NCBI RefSeq assembly: GCF_011758805.1
Contig: NZ_JAANOW010000001.1
Location: forward strand, 3,472,001 to 3,536,000
From: Mycolicibacterium fluoranthenivorans
GTDB taxonomy: Bacteria; Actinomycetota; Actinomycetes; Mycobacteriales; Mycobacteriaceae
DNA length: 64,000 nucleotides
Direction of reading: 5' to 3'
Part shown: piece by piece, positions 44,585 to 53,436 of the stretch
Layout of the letters: each line of letters opens with the position of its first letter
How positions within the stretch are numbered: the first letter of the stretch is position 1
Program-made: the position numbers and the translations under genes
Notes under the pieces: model-generated
The model's input: only the letters and a program-made list of their open reading frames with translations
The model's database searches: none
Told to the model about the DNA's origin: nothing

Positions 44585-45871
44585 ATGAGCGGGGTCACTG
44601 CGCCTCTCGGGGTTGCTCTACCGATCGGAGCCGCCTTCGGCATGGTCGCCGGGCTCTGGGGAATCGGTAACCCTGAGACCGTCATTCGCGCTGCCCGCTT
44701 GGTCGACCGGTTGTTACTGGGCTGCTTCTTGTTCGTCACGGCGGTGGGCGCGGTAGTGCTCTACGGCCTGCACGCATTGGGAGTGCCCATGCACTTCGCG
44801 CCGAAGCCGCTCTACGTCTTCGGTGTCATCGCAGGTGGCGTGCTGTTCGGCACCGGAGCGGCGATCAGCGGATACTTCCCGGGCACCGCGCTGATCGCCT
44901 TGGGTGAAGGCCGTCGAGACGCGCTGGCCGCGATCCCCGGCGGCTTGCTCGGAGCGGCGGCGTGGACGGGGCTGTTCGGAACACCGGTCGGCCAGTGGCT
45001 GACGACGACCGCGAACTACGGCGGCCTGGTCGCGGGCGGATACCTGAACGCGCAGACTCCGGGGCGAATGCTGGCGATCGCGATCGGCTACGCGGCGCTG
45101 GCCTTCATCCTGCTGAAGTATTTGCCGCGGTTTCGCGGGGGCGAGCGGTGTTGCCTTCGTGAGCTCGGCGGGGCGACGCCCTCCGAATTCGAACGCCGCA
45201 TGATGCGCGACACCATCGCCTATCTCTACGAGGGCACGAAAGAACGGCCGGGCCGTCGTAGGCCGTGGTTCGAGCGGATCTACCGCGCTCAGGTCGCACA
45301 CCCCGCGTTCTTCACCCGCACGATCGCCGTGGTCGCCACGGGCGTGGCCGCACTTGTGGTGTTGTCGATATTTCTGCGCCAGCCGTTCGGCCAGTCCACC
45401 ACCTACTCGTGGGTGGTCGGCGAGCTGTTCATGCCCCACTTCGCGTACTCACACCAGGTGATCCGCAGTATCGGCTGGGAACCGCTCAGCGACCTCGGAG
45501 TTCTGATCGGAGCCTTCCTCACGGCCAGGTTCCTCAGCGGCCGGTTCACCGCGTTCCGTCCGGTCGTTCCGCCGTCCTGGCGACACCGTTTCGGGCCGGG
45601 GCGTACCAAGCGAGCGGTCGCGGTGTTCATCGGCTCGTTCCTGACGCTGTTCGGCGCCAGGATGGCCGGGGGATGCACGAGCGGACACACCCTCAGCGGC
45701 GGTATCCAACTGTCGGTGAGCGCCTGGCTGTTCACCGCCTCGATGCTCGCGGCGATGGTCATCACCGCCCGACTTGTCTACCGGAATGCAGACTGGTCCA
45801 TCACCCCGGAGACAGACGACCACGCCGTGGGCAGCACGACCGGGTCTCAGGTGACTCCTAGGTGGCCTTGA
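44585..45871 (+). CDS. YeeE/YedE-family sulfur (thiosulfate-type) transporter
   Basis: A 428-residue membrane protein with about ten helices and two repeated halves. The first half has FGTGAAISGYFPGTALIALGEGRRDALAAIPGG and the second has GARMAGGCTSGHTLSGGIQLSVSAW. Relatives such as TsuA move thiosulfate through conserved Cys residues. Here the second-half Cys is kept (GGCTSGH) but the first-half position lacks one (ISGYFPGT); a CC pair is in the central cytoplasmic loop (GERCCLREL). It interrupts the Rv1829-Rv1830 order, so it is an insertion. It overlaps the DUF151 gene by 14 bp, convergently. Confidence 0.82.
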   Translation: MSGVTAPLGVALPIGAAFGMVAGLWGIGNPETVIRAARLVDRLLLGCFLFVTAVGAVVLYGLHALGVPMHFAPKPLYVFGVIAGGVLFGTGAAISGYFPGTALIALGEGRRDALAAIPGGLLGAAAWTGLFGTPVGQWLTTTANYGGLVAGGYLNAQTPGRMLAIAIGYAALAFILLKYLPRFRGGERCCLRELGGATPSEFERRMMRDTIAYLYEGTKERPGRRRPWFERIYRAQVAHPAFFTRTIAVVATGVAALVVLSIFLRQPFGQSTTYSWVVGELFMPHFAYSHQVIRSIGWEPLSDLGVLIGAFLTARFLSGRFTAFRPVVPPSWRHRFGPGRTKRAVAVFIGSFLTLFGARMAGGCTSGHTLSGGIQLSVSAWLFTASMLAAMVITARLVYRNADWSITPETDDHAVGSTTGSQVTPRWP

Positions 45872-46352
45872 AGTCGTCGGGCGACACGCTGTCGAGGAAC
45901 TCCTTGAACTTCTCGACCTCGTCCTCGCGCACCGCGCCGGTGGGCTCTTCGTCACTCTCGTCCGGGATCAGCAGTCCGGCCTCGGCCAGCACGGCTTCCT
46001 CGACGTAGATCGGGACGCCCACCCGCAGCGCGATGGCCACCGAGTCCGACGGACGCGCCGACACCTTGATATCCCGATCGAAGATCAGGTCGGCGTAGAA
46101 GGTGCCCTCCTGCAGATCGACGATGCGCACCTCTTTGAGCGAATGCCCAAGCGCAGCAATCAGATCCCGGATCAAATCATGGGTGAGCGGCCGCGTCGGC
46201 TCCACACCCTGCTGTTCGAGGGCGATGGCGGCCGCCTCGGACTGCCCGATCCAGATCGGCAGGTAACGGTCGCCGTTGGACTCACGCAGCAGCAGCACAG
46301 GCTGATTCTGAGGTTGCTCAACGCGAATACCGACTACCCGAACCTCACCCAT
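45858..46352 (-). CDS. DUF151 bifunctional nuclease domain protein
   Basis: A 164-residue protein, the Rv1829 orthologue with the same length. It begins VRVVGIRVEQPQNQPVLLLRE and has LPIWIGQSEAAAIALEQQGVEPTRPLTHDL, typical of DUF151. Plant and bacterial relatives have dual RNase/DNase activity in vitro; the cellular role in mycobacteria is unclear. It follows the MerR (Rv1828-like) gene on the same strand at 46 bp. Confidence 0.9.
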   Translation of the reverse strand: MGEVRVVGIRVEQPQNQPVLLLRESNGDRYLPIWIGQSEAAAIALEQQGVEPTRPLTHDLIRDLIAALGHSLKEVRIVDLQEGTFYADLIFDRDIKVSARPSDSVAIALRVGVPIYVEEAVLAEAGLLIPDESDEEPTGAVREDEVEKFKEFLDSVSPDDFKAT

Positions 46353-46398
46353 CTGCGTCTGCCCTCCATGACGATGTCGCCACCGAAAAGTCTAGTCC

Positions 46399-47142
46399 TC
46401 AGCGGTCGAGAACGTCGCGTACAGCCGACTTGATCAGCGACGTGTGCAACGTGATCGCGAGTGCGGCCACCTCGCGGGCCAGGTCATCGGCCCGGTCCCG
46501 GGCGCCCGCGTTACCCGCGGCCGCCACCGGACCCGCGATCTGCGCGATCAGATCGGACTGCCGGTCGGCGGCCGACCGGAAGGCCCTCAGATGCCGGGGC
46601 TCCACCCCGTAGTCGGCCAACGCCCGCGCGCACTGGGCGATCAGCACGGAGTGCTCGTCGAAGAACCCCGCCGGGCCGGGCCGGATGATGCCGGCCGTCA
46701 CCAGCGCCGCCAGCAGTGCGCCGTCCACTCCGGAGCGGGCCAGCAGATCCTCACGGCTGAGCCGGACCTGTGCCGGGGCAACCGCGGCGGCCACCTGTTC
46801 GGAATCGGCGGCGGTCGCCGCCTGCACTGCCACCGCCAAACGCGGTACCGCGTAAGCGGTTCCGCCGGACGGCAGCTCACCGTCGGGAAGCGCGTCGAGC
46901 TGCGCCTTGATCACCTTCAGCGGCAGATACTGATCCCGCTGCGCAGTCAGGATGAAGCGCAGGCGGGCGCAGTCGTATGCGGTGAACCGCCGGTACCCGG
47001 CCGCCGAACGGTCCGGCGTGACCAGACCCTCGGCCTCAAGGAACCTGATCTTCGAGATGGTCACATCGGGGAAGTCGGGACGCAGCAGGTCGAGGACCGC
47101 TCCGATCGACATCCCGGTGAATCCCGGGTCCGGCTGGCTCAT
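46399..47142 (-). CDS. MerR-family transcriptional regulator (Rv1828-like)
   Basis: A 247-residue regulator whose N-terminal winged helix reads [47 protein letters not shown] (about 10-56), followed by a long C-terminal domain with [25 protein letters not shown]. Same length as Rv1828. It lies 20 bp after garA on the same strand, so both are probably co-transcribed. Confidence 0.92.
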   Translation of the reverse strand: MSQPDPGFTGMSIGAVLDLLRPDFPDVTISKIRFLEAEGLVTPDRSAAGYRRFTAYDCARLRFILTAQRDQYLPLKVIKAQLDALPDGELPSGGTAYAVPRLAVAVQAATAADSEQVAAAVAPAQVRLSREDLLARSGVDGALLAALVTAGIIRPGPAGFFDEHSVLIAQCARALADYGVEPRHLRAFRSAADRQSDLIAQIAGPVAAAGNAGARDRADDLAREVAALAITLHTSLIKSAVRDVLDR

Positions 47143-47162
47143 CTGCTCGTCGGGTGAGTGTC

Positions 47163-47627
47163 TCAGGCGTCGTCGGACTTGGGTCCGGTCAGGAACACCA
47201 GCCTGAACTTGCCGATCTGCACCTCGTCACCGTTGGCCAGCACCGCCGAGTCGACGGGCTCGCGATTGACGTAGGTGCCGTTGAGGCTGCCGACGTCAAC
47301 GACCTGGAACTCGCCGGTTTCCAGGCGGAACTCGGCATGGCGGCGGCTGACCGTCACGTCATCGAGGAAGATGTCGCTGTCGGGGTGGCGGCCCGCCGAG
47401 GTGGTGGGCTGGTCGAGCAGGAAGCGCGAGCCCGCGTTGGGGCCGCGCTTGACGACCAGGAGCGCCGACCCGGCGGGCAGTCCCTCGACCCCCGACACCG
47501 AGCTGTCGCTGCTCGTCGCCGCCGGGGCGTCCAGTTCGTTGAGGAAATCAGCGCGGAAAACCGAGGTCGTCTCCACGGTCACTTCGTCGGACGTCTGGTC
47601 GGCCCCGGTGTTGCTGTTCTCCGTCAC
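47163..47627 (-). CDS. garA: FHA-domain metabolic regulator GarA
   Basis: A 154-residue protein. The N-terminal phospho-motif VETTSVFR carries Thr20 and Thr21, the counterparts of the PknB/PknG sites. The FHA domain spans about 70-140 with [25 protein letters not shown] and SLNGTYVNR. Unphosphorylated GarA binds and inhibits 2-oxoglutarate dehydrogenase and glutamate dehydrogenase and activates glutamate synthase. It is the Rv1827 orthologue, with gcvH upstream as in M. tuberculosis. Confidence 0.96.
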   Translation of the reverse strand: MTENSNTGADQTSDEVTVETTSVFRADFLNELDAPAATSSDSSVSGVEGLPAGSALLVVKRGPNAGSRFLLDQPTTSAGRHPDSDIFLDDVTVSRRHAEFRLETGEFQVVDVGSLNGTYVNREPVDSAVLANGDEVQIGKFRLVFLTGPKSDDA

Positions 47628-47804
47628 CCGCTGCTCCTCTGCTGGCTGCTGTGGCGTGTTGCACGGTGGCCGGGCATTGCTTCCCAGCCGTATCGCGTCG
47701 CGTCAAACTTCATTGTCGACCGTACCGCGCCGTGCGACCTGTTGGGTCCACCACGGCCGGATCCGGTCACCCGGACCTGGCCACGCCGATGTGTGCCTGT
47801 TGAT

Positions 47805-47831
47805 GCCCGTCGGTCGTCTGGACCGACGGGC
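47805..47831 (-). terminator. hairpin downstream of gcvH
   Basis: Arms GCCCGTCGGTC (47805-47815) and GACCGACGGGC (47821-47831), 11 perfect pairs, 5-base loop, 18 bp past the gcvH stop. No U-tract. It separates gcvH from the garA unit; the remaining 220-bp gap shows no gene. Confidence 0.6.
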
Positions 47832-47848
47832 GAAACCCTAACAACTCG

Positions 47849-48244
47849 CTACTCGGACACGTTGCTTCGGTAGGCATCCGCGTCGAGCAACTCGGCCAAA
47901 CCGCTGGCCAGAGCGGCGGCGTCGACCTCGAGTTCGACCAGCCAGCCGGCGCCGTAGGGATCGGAGTTGACCAGCTCGGGGCTGCCCTCCAGGTCGCCGT
48001 TCACCGCAACGACTTTCGCGGTCAGCGGGGCGTAGAGATCCGACAGCGATTTGGTCGACTCGACCTCACCGAAAGACTCGCCCGCGGTCACGTCGGCGCC
48101 GACGTCGGGCAGCTGCACGAAGACGACGTCACCGAGCGCCGACTGGGCGTAGTCGGTGATCCCGACCCGGACGGTGGTGTCACCGGTGCGCTGCACCCAC
48201 TCGTGCTCGGTCGTGTACTGCAGGTCGGCTGGGATGTCGCTCAC
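47849..48244 (-). CDS. gcvH: glycine cleavage system H protein
   Basis: A 131-residue lipoyl carrier that shuttles the aminomethyl group between P- and T-proteins. The lipoylation site is Lys65 in FGEVESTKSLSDLYAP. The N-terminus has YTTEHEWVQ and a C-terminal GWLVELEV, all standard. It is the Rv1826 orthologue. Confidence 0.96.
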   Translation of the reverse strand: MSDIPADLQYTTEHEWVQRTGDTTVRVGITDYAQSALGDVVFVQLPDVGADVTAGESFGEVESTKSLSDLYAPLTAKVVAVNGDLEGSPELVNSDPYGAGWLVELEVDAAALASGLAELLDADAYRSNVSE

Positions 48245-48280
48245 GGCGCTCCTTCGGTGCGGGCTGGTGGCGGGTACTGC

Positions 48281-49057
48281 TCATTTGACTGGCTGAGCGT
48301 ATTGGCGTGGTTTCGGTTGTCGCAAGGCGGTCACGTCGACGCGGTCGGATTGGCTGACCGTCATGGTGCCACCGACCCGCTCCACGCTGTCGATCGCGCC
48401 ACCCGGAATGTTCAGCGCGGCCGCCAGGGTCGGTGGATCACCAATGGCCAGAATCGAATACGGCGGGCTCAGGGTGGTGCTGTCGATGATCAACGCCCCG
48501 GGCGACCCCACCACCCAGGTGTCCACGCCCACCCGCACCGATCCGTTTCCCGCCTGGCCGCCGCCGACCTGCATGGCCTCGGCCCCCGCGGCCCGTAGTT
48601 CGTTGATCACGTCGAGCATGGTTTCCGGTGACACGCCGCGCGCCGCGTCGTCGATGGTGATGCTGACACCGGGCCCGGTCGCGGCGACCGTGCCGATGAG
48701 GATGGACAGCGCCGCCAGCCGCGCCTGCGCGTTCTCGATGGCGGCCTGATCGCTGCTGCCGGAGGCCTGCAACGACGACAGCGTCCGCTGCAGATCGCCG
48801 ACCTCGGTGTTCAGGGCAGCCTCGCGCTGCTGCAGAGAATCGAGCAGCACCAGCAGGTCCGCGGGCCGTGCCGTTTCCAACGAGTCACCCGACTCGGTCT
48901 GGCGCACCTGGGTGACAATCGCCACACCGAGGAGCAGCACCAGCAGCGCGGCCAGCGCGCCGAACATCCGTTGCGAGCGGGTGCGGCGTCTGGGCGGCTC
49001 GGCACCGGGGGCCCGCTCGTGGCGTCCGTGTTCGGGTTGCTCGGCCGGCACGGTCAT
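48281..49057 (-). CDS. DUF881 family membrane-anchored protein (Rv1825-like)
   Basis: A 258-residue protein with an N-terminal membrane helix (MFGALAALLVLLLGVAIVTQV, about 30-50), a coiled-coil (LLVLLDSLQQREAALNTEVGDLQRTLSSL) and a DUF881 domain from about 120. The domain has GPGVSITIDDAARG, ELRAAGAEAMQVGG and PPYSILAIGDPPTLAAAL. Genes of this family flank a small basic protein gene in many Gram-positives, near cell-division loci. It overlaps sbp by 4 bp. Confidence 0.9.
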   Translation of the reverse strand: MTVPAEQPEHGRHERAPGAEPPRRRTRSQRMFGALAALLVLLLGVAIVTQVRQTESGDSLETARPADLLVLLDSLQQREAALNTEVGDLQRTLSSLQASGSSDQAAIENAQARLAALSILIGTVAATGPGVSITIDDAARGVSPETMLDVINELRAAGAEAMQVGGGQAGNGSVRVGVDTWVVGSPGALIIDSTTLSPPYSILAIGDPPTLAAALNIPGGAIDSVERVGGTMTVSQSDRVDVTALRQPKPRQYAQPVK

Positions 49058-49386
49058 GCCCCGAACAGCCGGCGCCGCAGCGCGGCCGCATTGCCGAAGA
49101 TGCGGATACCGAGCACCACGATGATCGCGGTGGACAGCTGGGTACCGACGCCGAGTTGATCACCGACGAAGACGATGAGTGCGGCCACCAACACGTTGAA
49201 CACGAACGACACGACGAACACCTTCGCGTCGAAGATCCGCTCCAGATAGGCGCGCATACCACCGAACACCGCGTCCAGCGCCGCCACCACCGCGATGGGC
49301 AGATACGGCTGGATCGCTTCCGGAACACTGGGGTGGAACACCAGGCCCAGCACGATGCCGACGGCGAGTGCGGCGATTCCGATCAT
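49054..49386 (-). CDS. sbp: small basic protein (Sbp) family membrane protein
   Basis: A 110-residue protein with three membrane helices: MIGIAALAVGIVLGLVFHPSV, LPIAVVAALDAVFGGMRAYLE and FVFNVLVAALIVFVGDQLGV, then IIVVLGIRIFGNAAALRRRLFGA. It matches the Sbp family (Rv1824). The frame extends to 49755, but that part is Pro/Arg-rich noise; the ATG at 49386 begins the conserved sequence. It lies between two DUF881 genes. Confidence 0.9.
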   Translation of the reverse strand: MIGIAALAVGIVLGLVFHPSVPEAIQPYLPIAVVAALDAVFGGMRAYLERIFDAKVFVVSFVFNVLVAALIVFVGDQLGVGTQLSTAIIVVLGIRIFGNAAALRRRLFGA

Positions 49387-49462
49387 GGCTGTCCCTGTTT
49401 CGATCTCACGGCTGGCTGCTGCCCATTCTGTCCAACGCCCCATCTGCTCGGGCCCAATCTGC

Positions 49463-50368
49463 TCAGGGCCCAATCTGCTTGGCGAAGCGGAGCTCTCGGA
49501 CCGAGCTGGCTGCGACGGTGAGCGCTTCTCCGGTACTGACCGTAACGCCGACACCGTAGGACTTCTCCAGCAGCGCGAGCCGCTGCCGGCCCGCGCTGTG
49601 ACCGAACGCCTCTTGCATGGCATGCGGTGGGCCGATCGCGATGACGGTGTACGGGCTGCCGATGGGCTGGTTGTCGACCAGGATGCCGCCGCCGGCCTGC
49701 CGAATGGTGACGTTCGGCCCGATCCGCACACCGCCCACCGCGATCGCTTCGGCACCGCTGACCCACAACGAATTCACCACCAGTTGCAGATCGCGGTCCA
49801 GGATGACCTGCCGGCTGCCCGCCACCCGCTGCTTGGACACATCGGTGAGGTCACGGGATACACCCGGATCGGTGACGACCACCGTCACACCCGGACCGAT
49901 GACCGGGGTGGCCGCCGCCGCGAACGAATCCCGGTCCAGGTCGGCAAGCAGCGCGCGGCCACGCTCGTCGCCGGCCAGCCGGCTGCGACGCTCACCCTCG
50001 ACCCGCGAGGTGAGCGCGTCACGGCCGGCGGCCAGTGCGTCGGTACGGGATTCGGCGGCCCGGACGCTGCCGGAGAGAACCTGCTGGGCGGCCCGATTGG
50101 CCGGGGCCGCCGTCTGCGCCTGCGCCACCGCCACGGCGAACACCGTTGCCACGCCCAGACCGGCCAGCACCTGCCACGCCCAGCTCATTCGGCGGGTGCC
50201 GCCCTCGGCGCGCCGGCGGGCGGCCGCCGCGTAGCCGGGATCGAGATGATCCGACAGCAGCGACCGCAGCAGCGAGGGAACCGGGATGCGTTGCGGCGCA
50301 CCCGCTTCGTGGGTGTTGAGCCCTACCTGCGGCTCATACCCGCCGAGTGAGCGCGACGCCTCAGCCAC
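49463..50368 (-). CDS. DUF881 family membrane-anchored protein (Rv1823-like)
   Basis: A 301-residue paralogue of the Rv1825-like protein. N-terminal cytoplasmic part with [27 protein letters not shown], one membrane helix ([22 protein letters not shown], about 60-80), and a DUF881 domain with [32 protein letters not shown] and [19 protein letters not shown]. It overlaps pgsA2 by 8 bp and precedes sbp by 76 bp. Confidence 0.9.
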   Translation of the reverse strand: MAEASRSLGGYEPQVGLNTHEAGAPQRIPVPSLLRSLLSDHLDPGYAAAARRRAEGGTRRMSWAWQVLAGLGVATVFAVAVAQAQTAAPANRAAQQVLSGSVRAAESRTDALAAGRDALTSRVEGERRSRLAGDERGRALLADLDRDSFAAAATPVIGPGVTVVVTDPGVSRDLTDVSKQRVAGSRQVILDRDLQLVVNSLWVSGAEAIAVGGVRIGPNVTIRQAGGGILVDNQPIGSPYTVIAIGPPHAMQEAFGHSAGRQRLALLEKSYGVGVTVSTGEALTVAASSVRELRFAKQIGP

Positions 50369-50999
50369 GCCGGACCACCAGGACGACCTGGAACAGGTAG
50401 AGCACGGCCGACCACAGGTACAGGGCCATTCCCCAGATCAGGAAGGCCCATCCGATGGCCAGGATCACCCGGCTCCACAAGGCGTCGAACTGGCCGAGCA
50501 GCACCAGCGGGAAGCCCGACATGAGGGCGAAGGTGGCCGCCTTGCCGATATAGGTGACCGGCAGGGCGGTGAGACCGTGCCGGCGCAGCACCGGCAAGGT
50601 CGCGGCCAGCATCAGGTCGCGGCCGATGAGCGTGACGACGAACCACCAGGGCACCACGCCGGCAGCGGCCAACGCCAGTGGGGTCACCAGCATGTAGATG
50701 CGGTCCACCGCGGGGTCGAGCAACTCCCCCAGCCGCGACGACTGGTTGTCGAACAGGCGGGCGATCTTGCCGTCGGCCCAGTCGGAGAAACCGCTGAACA
50801 TCAGGACCGCCACCGCGAATCCGTTGGCGTGCACCACCAACAGCAGGTACAGGAACACCGGCACGAGAGCCAACCGCAGCACGCTCAGGGCGTTCGGGAT
50901 GGTCAGCACCCGGTCCGAGCCCTCAGGCCGAGTGCTTTCCCGGGTCGCTTCGCTCTCCCCCGCACGCGGGAGGTGCCCCTTGCCCTCCGGTGCCCCCAT
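50361..50999 (-). CDS. pgsA2: CDP-alcohol phosphatidyltransferase PgsA2
   Basis: A 212-residue membrane enzyme with the CDP-alcohol signature [19 protein letters not shown] followed by ELLDPAVD, so D-x2-DG-x2-AR-x8-G-x3-D-x3-D is complete. Five to six helices follow. It is the Rv1822 orthologue; the phospholipid made (phosphatidylglycerophosphate-type or cardiolipin) is not settled. The conserved part begins at [13 protein letters not shown]. The preceding 30 residues ([14 protein letters not shown]) derive partly from the dispersed repeat, so a start at GTG 50909 (182 residues) is possible. Confidence 0.9.
   Translation of the reverse strand: MGAPEGKGHLPRAGESEATRESTRPEGSDRVLTIPNALSVLRLALVPVFLYLLLVVHANGFAVAVLMFSGFSDWADGKIARLFDNQSSRLGELLDPAVDRIYMLVTPLALAAAGVVPWWFVVTLIGRDLMLAATLPVLRRHGLTALPVTYIGKAATFALMSGFPLVLLGQFDALWSRVILAIGWAFLIWGMALYLWSAVLYLFQVVLVVRRG
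50939..50960 (-). repeat. dispersed repeat copy at the 5' end of pgsA2
   Basis: The minus strand reads GGGGAGAGCGAAGCGACCCG at this place, the same type as the units after the LLM gene (GAGCGAAGCGACCCGGG). Just upstream is CAAGGGGCA, also found in those units. Confidence 0.8.
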
Positions 51000-51008
51000 G
51001 CGCCAAAC

Positions 51009-53357
51009 CTAGCGGAACACGCCAGGCAGGCTGAGCGCCGACATCGCGTTATCCGCCAGCGGATCGTCGTGAATCATGTACGTCCACGTCGAGGTCGGCC
51101 GGGCCAGCTTGGACAGGTCGAGACCGACATCACCGCCGACGATGTCGGCGGTGTCGAACGTCTGCTGGGCGGCCTCGATGGCGTCGGCGGCCAGCGACGC
51201 GAACGCGTCGACCGCCATGCGGTGGAACTCGTCGAGCGGACTCTGGTTGCCCAGCGCACGCAGGCTGATGCTCTCCCGGATATCGGCCAGATACGCCAGG
51301 TGGTCGGCCCAGCCGCGGTCCAGGTGGTACAGCATGATCAGCCGGGCGATCTCCTCCAACCGCTCCTCCGACACTTGCTCGGCGATCTCCTGATAGCGCT
51401 TGGGTGAGCGCTCGGCGAGCTCCTCGCGGGCGGCCGCGGTACGCAGCAGCGTGTCGCGCCGGTCCACCAGGATGGCCCGCTGCTGCGCGGTCAGCTGGTT
51501 GTAGCGCCACGTATTGGCATGCAGGTCAAGCAGTTTGCCCTCGGCGATGCGCTGCGCGTGGTCGAGCAGCGCGGCGGCCTTGGGGCTGGTGATCCGGCCG
51601 CTCTCATCGATCTGCAGCGGCAGCTTGTTCGGTTCCAGATGGGCGACCACCACATCGTCCTCCCAGCTGGCGAAGAACACCGACGACCCCGGGTCGCCCT
51701 GGCGCCCGGCGCGGCCGCGCAGTTGGTTGTCCAGCCGCTCGGTGTAGTGCCTGCCGGTGCCGATCACGTGCAGCCCGCCCAGTTCGGCGACCGGATCGTG
51801 CTCGGACTCGTCGGAACCACCGAGGCGGATATCGGTACCGCGGCCGGCCATCTGAGTCGACACGGTCACCGTGTTCAAGGTGCCGGCCTCGGCGATGACG
51901 GCCGCCTCCTCGGCGTCGTTCTTGGCGTTCAGGACGACGGCGGGCACCCCGGCCTTCACCAGCCGCTCGTGCAACTCCTCGGATTCGGCGACGTCGCGGG
52001 TACCCACCAGGATGGGCTGGCCCGTCGCGTGCACCTCGGTGATGTGCTCCACCACGGCGTCGTTCTTGGCCGCGGCGGTGATGTACACCCGATCCGACTC
52101 GTCCTCACGGATGTTGGGGGTGTTCGGCGGAATCGGTGACACACCCAGCTTGTAGAACTGGCGCAGCTGCTCACCGGCCGCCAGGGCGGTACCGGTCATC
52201 CCGCACACTGTCGGGTACCGGTTGATCAGCGCCTGCACCGTGATGGTGTCCAGCACCTCACCCGTCTCGGTGATCTCGATGCCCTCCTTGGCCTCGACCG
52301 CGGCCTGCAAGCCGTCGGGCCAGCGCTGCAACGAGGCGATCCGCCCGCGCGACGCGTTGATCAGGTGCACGGCCTTGTCCCGCACGATGTAGTGCACATC
52401 GCGCTCGAGCAGCACGTGCGCGTGCAGGGCGACGTTCACTTCGGTGAGCGTGCTGCCGACATGGTGCTCGGAGTACAGGTCGATACCGCCGAGGGAGGCC
52501 TCCAGCTTGCGGGCGCCGGTATCGGTGAGCTGGACGTTGCGCCGTTCGGCGTCGGTCTCGTAGTCGACACCGGACGTCAGCTCGCCGACCAGCCGGATGA
52601 TCTCCAGGCGCGGGGTCTCGCGGTGCGAGGTGCCGGCCAGCACCAGCGGCACCAGCGCCTCGTCGACCAGCACCGAGTCGGCCTCGTCGATCAGTGCCAC
52701 GTCCGGACTGGGCGACACCAGATCGTCGACGGAGGTGACCAGCTGGTCGCGCAGCACGTCGAACCCGATCTCGTTGACCGAGCCGTAGGTGACATCGCAG
52801 GCGTAGGCCTCGCGGCGCTGCGCGGGTGTGGAGTCGGCGGTGAGCCAACCGACCGTCAGGCCCATCGCCTCCAGCAGGGGGCCCATCCATTCGGCGTCGC
52901 GACGGGCCAGGTAGTCGTTGACGGAGATGACGTGCACCTTGCGGCCTGCGATGGCGTAGCCGGCCGCGGCGATGGCACCGGCCAGCGTCTTGCCCTCGCC
53001 GGTGGCCATCTCCACCACATCGCCGGCCAGCATGCGCAACGCCCCGAGCAGCTGCACGTCGAACGGACGCAGCGCGATCGCCCGTTCGCTGGCCTCCCTG
53101 GCGATGGCCAGGAACTGCGGGATGTCGGAGGATTCCGCGAGCTCGTCCAGGTTCAGCAGGCCAGCAGCCTTGCGCAGCTGTTCGTCGTCGAGGCCTGCGG
53201 CCTTCTCCTCGAAGCTCTCCGACGCGCGGACCAGCGTCATCGACTTGGCCTGGTCCTTGTCGGTGCTGGCGCCCAACAGCTTCCAGAACCGGTTACTCAG
53301 TCGTCCCGACTTCGGAAGGGCGGTCTTCGGGGTCTTAGCACTCACACGCACAGTCAT
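51009..53357 (-). CDS. secA2: accessory Sec translocase ATPase SecA2
   Basis: A 782-residue SecA-type motor that exports a subset of proteins in mycobacteria. Walker A is [11 protein letters not shown] (117-127). The DEAD-box equivalent is [32 protein letters not shown] and the motif VI region [14 protein letters not shown] are present. It lacks the C-terminal zinc-binding tail of housekeeping SecA, as expected for SecA2 (Rv1821). It is divergent from the first ABC transporter gene; ilvG, which separates the two in M. tuberculosis, is absent. Confidence 0.95.
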   Translation of the reverse strand: MTVRVSAKTPKTALPKSGRLSNRFWKLLGASTDKDQAKSMTLVRASESFEEKAAGLDDEQLRKAAGLLNLDELAESSDIPQFLAIAREASERAIALRPFDVQLLGALRMLAGDVVEMATGEGKTLAGAIAAAGYAIAGRKVHVISVNDYLARRDAEWMGPLLEAMGLTVGWLTADSTPAQRREAYACDVTYGSVNEIGFDVLRDQLVTSVDDLVSPSPDVALIDEADSVLVDEALVPLVLAGTSHRETPRLEIIRLVGELTSGVDYETDAERRNVQLTDTGARKLEASLGGIDLYSEHHVGSTLTEVNVALHAHVLLERDVHYIVRDKAVHLINASRGRIASLQRWPDGLQAAVEAKEGIEITETGEVLDTITVQALINRYPTVCGMTGTALAAGEQLRQFYKLGVSPIPPNTPNIREDESDRVYITAAAKNDAVVEHITEVHATGQPILVGTRDVAESEELHERLVKAGVPAVVLNAKNDAEEAAVIAEAGTLNTVTVSTQMAGRGTDIRLGGSDESEHDPVAELGGLHVIGTGRHYTERLDNQLRGRAGRQGDPGSSVFFASWEDDVVVAHLEPNKLPLQIDESGRITSPKAAALLDHAQRIAEGKLLDLHANTWRYNQLTAQQRAILVDRRDTLLRTAAAREELAERSPKRYQEIAEQVSEERLEEIARLIMLYHLDRGWADHLAYLADIRESISLRALGNQSPLDEFHRMAVDAFASLAADAIEAAQQTFDTADIVGGDVGLDLSKLARPTSTWTYMIHDDPLADNAMSALSLPGVFR

Positions 53358-53436
53358 ACGGTACGCGGGCCTGCTGTCGGTGCGGACACGGCGCCACCTG
53401 CGGCGCTAAGGCCGCCGCGCGCGGTAATTTCACCCG

